Assembly: GCA_001275005.1 (NCBI GenBank)
Contig: JWZX01002345.1
Coordinates: 1 to 19,379, forward strand
From: Chrysochromulina tobinii
Taxonomy: Eukaryota; Haptophyta; Prymnesiales; Chrysochromulinaceae
Reading direction: 5' to 3'
DNA length: 19,379 bases
In this document: piece after piece, positions 16,399 to 19,379 of the stretch
Numbering within the stretch: position 1 is the stretch's first letter
Layout of the letters: the number at the start of each line of letters is the position of its first letter
Position numbers and translations under genes: made by a program
The notes under the pieces: model-generated
Databases searched by the model: none
Told to the model about the DNA's origin: nothing
Seen by the model: only the letters and a program-made list of their open reading frames with translations

Positions 16399-16685
16399 GA
16401 CGGCGCCATTTCAAAGGTGAAACTTTGCAGGTGCTGCGCCGAACTGTCGAAGGTGCCAGTGACGTCATCCTCCTTCGCGGGCGGGCGGCTCGAGGACCGA
16501 CCGCGCGCGCAGGAGCCTCCGGGCCGACACCCGTCCCCTGCCCCTCCCTGGTCGGCCACGGTGTTCACACCTCCGTGGTACGTTTTTCTCTTCTTGTTCG
16601 CGGTCCCCCCGACGGTCGGTGTACGCCGCCCAGCCGTACGTCAGCTGTACGTCTGGGCGTCGGCGGCGGCGGCGGCACGAATGCC
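16399..16685. other. 3' flank of the kinase gene
   Basis: No gene supported. Short frames on both strands have no domain. It probably contains the 3' UTR of the kinase gene on the - strand. Confidence 0.4.
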
Positions 16686-19373
16686 TCAGAGCACGCCCAG
16701 CTCCGTCAGCAGGTGATCAACTTGCTGAGCGAGCGTGCCTTGGCCCTCGATGCCCATGGCTGCATTTGCCTCGGCGATTGCCTTCGCCACCGGCAGCAAA
16801 GGGTCGAGTGATAGTTCCTCCTTGATGCGCGCCACCTTTTGCGCCATCGTGAAGCGTATGGAGAAAGCAGCCGGGGAGCCAAGCGGCGCCGCGGCGGATT
16901 TGGGTGCGGCGCTCGACGGTGCTGCGGCGGCGGAAAGGGCCGCCGCCACCGCACCACCGACAGGGGACTTAGCGGCACCGGCGGTACTGCTTCTGCTGCT
17001 GATGTCCGTGTCCGACGCATCCCCGGCGGGCGACAAGGCGTGTCGTGTGGTGGTCTGCTGGCTGGTCGCTTGATGAACGTTCACGCCCACGGGCTGACTC
17101 GTCGACCCGATGATGGAGGCGCCCACGACGGCGCGGCGCTTGCTCGTGCTGCGGTCCGCGCCGTCGTGGGCACATCTGGCCGACTCCGTTGCATGCTCGA
17201 GAGCGCCGCGCGCGGAGGAGCGCTGCGACCCCTGGCTGCGCTGCGACTTGTTGCCAGCGTTCACGTTGGACATCGATGCGCGTGCGAGGCTGGCAGTCAG
17301 ACCAATCGATGTCTTATTCGCGTTGGCGGTGGAGGCCTCCGCCTTGCCGTCGAAAATGCGGTTGAAGGTGCTCTCCACGCACTTCTCGGCCTTGCCATCA
17401 AAGGTGCTCTCAAAGGCCGAGCCGACAGAGGCCGCGGCACGGGGCGAGGGCTCGCCACGCGTTGAGGAGGCGCCAGCAGGAGCGTACTTCGAAAGGCTCC
17501 GGAATTTGGCCTTGGACGCGTTGTTGTGAGCGGGGCTGGAGCGGGGCGAGGGAGCTTCATCGCCGCCACGCGCCGAGGGCGTGGCCACGGAGGCGTCGTA
17601 GGTGCCCTTGGACGCGTCGAACGTGCCTTTGCCCTCGACAGACGCTCGAGAGCGCTGCAGACGCACGAGCGGGCGCGTCTCCTTGGCGCCCTTGAAGATG
17701 CCGGTCTGGATAGCGGGCGACACGAGCGTGCCCGCAATCGCCGGCATGTCAGGGCGCTGCGTCGGCTCTCGGTGGCAGCACTGCTTAGCGAGGGCGACGA
17801 TGCTGGCGGGGCAGCGGTACTCGCGACGCTCGGAGTCGTCGAGGAGCACCTGCACCGGAGAGACGTCGCCACGCTGCACCACGCGCACGATGTCCATCGC
17901 ATGCTTGCACTTGAGCGCGAAGTATGGCGGGCTCAACGTGCCCATGTGAACGAGGAGGCAGCCAAATGACCACACGTCGACCGCGGCCGTTTGATTGTTC
18001 TCGCCACGCGCCACCTCGGGCGCCATGTACAACGGCATGCCATGGATCCCCTCGCCCTCGGTGGCAGAGCCGGGCTTGCCGTTGGTGGAGCCGAAGTCGG
18101 CCACCTTGGCGACCCACGAGTCCGAGAGCAGCACGTTGCCTGGCTTGAGGTTACCGTGGAGCACGTTGTTGAAGTGCAGGTACGCGACGCCCTTGGCCAC
18201 GTCGCTCGCGATCGAGAGGAACGAGGCGTGCCACGTGCGGTACTCCTTGTACTCGGCGGTGCCGTGCAGCAGCTCGAGCAGCGAGATCTCGAGCAGCTCG
18301 AGCACGATGCCCACGCGTCGCACGTGGTCAGTGGCGATGCCAAGCATGAGCACCACGTTCGGGTGGCGCAGGCCCATCATCGCGTCGTGCTCTCGGAGCA
18401 TGTCGGCTAGCAGCTGAACCGAAGACTCCTTGTCCTCGCGCAGCTGCTTGACTGCGCAAGGCGTCGCCTTGATCGAGCACGCGTGCACCGTGCCAAAGGT
18501 GCCTTCGCCCAACTTCTCGGCCATCTTGAACTCGTTCCAGGGGATGAGCTTGAGTTTGCTCGCGCGTCTTGCCTGCTCGACCATGTCGTTGAGCGCCGCG
18601 ATCTTGGCAGCCTCGCGCGGAGTAGCCGAGGCGATCGACTTCTTCTTTGCCGACACCGAGATCTTGTCGATGTCGATGGCGCCCTCGGAGGCGGCAGAGG
18701 GCTCGGAGGGCTTGTCGCCCTTGCAGACACTAAAGTCCTCCATCTCAGTGGAGGGCCCGCGCGGGGACGTGCTGCCAGTCGAGGATCGACCGAAGCCAAT
18801 CTGCGCACGGCCGCGAGCCAGGCTCCGGGCCTTGCCCTTGCCTCGGTAGCGGAAGAAGCAACAACACAAAATCGCCAAAATGCCGGCGGCGACGGCGATA
18901 ATAAAGATGACGATCTTGCTTGATGCATTGGCCGGTATGGAAAGCCCGGCGGTGATTTCGGGGGGGACGAACCGAGTAACCGTCTCCACGGCGATGGTGG
19001 GGGCGCTCGTCACCTGGAGGGTTAAGAACTCGCTGGCAGCGTTCGCGTCCGCAAAGACGGAGGTGCTCAAGATTTCCTCAACGGCGGCACTCGCGGACGA
19101 ATCCGTGGTGACGATGGTGATCTCAACCCGTGTGGACGCGGCATAGGCAACCGTGGTGACTTGGCTGGGGTCCACGTCCGACTCGGCGGCGACCGAGGTT
19201 GAGATTGCGGCCAGCCGGGCAGGCGTGAAAGTCTCGATTGGCTCCGCAGCAACGAAGCCGATCACCAACTGGTACGTGGTCACCGCGACCGCTCCCGGCA
19301 CCGAAGGGGACGGCGGGAGGGGCGAGGGCGAGGGCGTGGTGGACGGCGGGAGAGGCGAGGGCGGGGGCGAGGG
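16686..19373 (-). CDS. SEA-like/transmembrane TKL-type receptor pseudokinase (5' partial)
   Basis: The frame is open from 19373 to the TGA at 16686-16688; a TAG at 19374-19376 closes it upstream and no ATG is present, so the TAG may be the end of an intron and the 5' exon lies outside the window. Counting from the GTG at 19301: Pro-Ser spacer before it, SEA-like domain (5-105), membrane helix (128-150), basic stop-transfer, Ser-rich juxtamembrane part, kinase domain (257-525), long Ser/Ala-rich tail, and a compact helical C-terminus (815-871). Kinase marks: GEGTFG (265-270), AVK (Lys285), a Glu in the C-helix (about 304), DFG (402-404), MAPE (426-429), DVWSFG (442-447). The catalytic loop reads HGNLKPGN (382-389), so the catalytic-base Asp of HRD is Asn. 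Nucleotide binding may persist, but phosphotransfer is probably lost. It is a likely surface receptor signalling by scaffolding. Confidence 0.9.
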   Translation of the reverse strand, partial: PSPPPSPLPPSTTPSPSPLPPSPSVPGAVAVTTYQLVIGFVAAEPIETFTPARLAAISTSVAAESDVDPSQVTTVAYAASTRVEITIVTTDSSASAAVEEILSTSVFADANAASEFLTLQVTSAPTIAVETVTRFVPPEITAGLSIPANASSKIVIFIIAVAAGILAILCCCFFRYRGKGKARSLARGRAQIGFGRSSTGSTSPRGPSTEMEDFSVCKGDKPSEPSAASEGAIDIDKISVSAKKKSIASATPREAAKIAALNDMVEQARRASKLKLIPWNEFKMAEKLGEGTFGTVHACSIKATPCAVKQLREDKESSVQLLADMLREHDAMMGLRHPNVVLMLGIATDHVRRVGIVLELLEISLLELLHGTAEYKEYRTWHASFLSIASDVAKGVAYLHFNNVLHGNLKPGNVLLSDSWVAKVADFGSTNGKPGSATEGEGIHGMPLYMAPEVARGENNQTAAVDVWSFGCLLVHMGTLSPPYFALKCKHAMDIVRVVQRGDVSPVQVLLDDSERREYRCPASIVALAKQCCHREPTQRPDMPAIAGTLVSPAIQTGIFKGAKETRPLVRLQRSRASVEGKGTFDASKGTYDASVATPSARGGDEAPSPRSSPAHNNASKAKFRSLSKYAPAGASSTRGEPSPRAAASVGSAFESTFDGKAEKCVESTFNRIFDGKAEASTANANKTSIGLTASLARASMSNVNAGNKSQRSQGSQRSSARGALEHATESARCAHDGADRSTSKRRAVVGASIIGSTSQPVGVNVHQATSQQTTTRHALSPAGDASDTDISSRSSTAGAAKSPVGGAVAAALSAAAAPSSAAPKSAAAPLGSPAAFSIRFTMAQKVARIKEELSLDPLLPVAKAIAEANAAMGIEGQGTLAQQVDHLLTELGVL

Positions 19374-19379
19374 CTAGGG

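Noticed and set aside
17800-18920. Several + strand frames opposite the kinase domain
   Set aside because: Antisense shadows of a domain with clear kinase motifs on the - strand.

Overview
The window looks like nuclear DNA from a GC-rich microalga, most likely a haptophyte of the Emiliania/Chrysochromulina/Prymnesium kind. That is an inference from style: long Pro-Ser (PPSPP) spacers, six-cysteine LNR-like modules ending CGPR, His-Ser-Pro linkers, SEA-like ectodomains before a single membrane helix, and spliceosomal introns. No name was recovered by a search. There is no bacterial operon logic and no rRNA, recognisable tRNA or CRISPR array.

Layout from left to right: (1) a + strand gene, cut by the left edge, encoding a Pro-rich, two-SEA-like-domain, single-pass membrane protein (1-1944). 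(2) Converging on it, a large - strand gene (2428-5931) for a modular cell-surface protein with LNR-like, ShK-like, His-rich, lectin-like and SEA-like modules plus a membrane helix. (3) Divergent from that, a + strand nuclear-looking orphan (6122-7396). (4) A + strand PP2C-type Ser/Thr phosphatase (8478-9869). (5) Converging on it, a - strand PH-domain gene that I rebuild as three exons (10622-13437, 844 residues) across two introns. (6) A weak ORF (13895-14386) and a small secreted orphan (14399-15034), both - strand. (7) A lower-GC, repeat-bearing noncoding stretch (about 15035-16685) with some exon-like fragments. (8) A - strand SEA-like/transmembrane/TKL-type kinase gene cut by the right edge (16686-19373). 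Its catalytic loop reads HGN instead of HRD, so it is probably a pseudokinase.

The signal that ordinary annotation would miss is a family of short degenerate repeats built on CTGATGRCCT (reverse strand AGGYCATCAG). Both inferred introns of the PH gene consist almost wholly of these repeats; their first unit supplies the GT donor and their last unit the CATCAG or GGCAG acceptor. Removing them joins two half-domains into one continuous PH fold. The same motif sits at the end of the phosphatase ORF, inside an 85-bp duplication, and again at 16318-16345, where it is flanked by a 28-bp direct repeat. This looks like a mobile or expanding repeat-intron family, similar in spirit to introner elements, and it means that naive ORF ends at these sites (TGA inside CTGATG) are artefacts.

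The three SEA-like membrane proteins share a ground plan and probably act at the cell surface as adhesion or sensing receptors. The phosphatase, PH protein and pseudokinase are signalling proteins, but nothing in the sequence shows that they act together.
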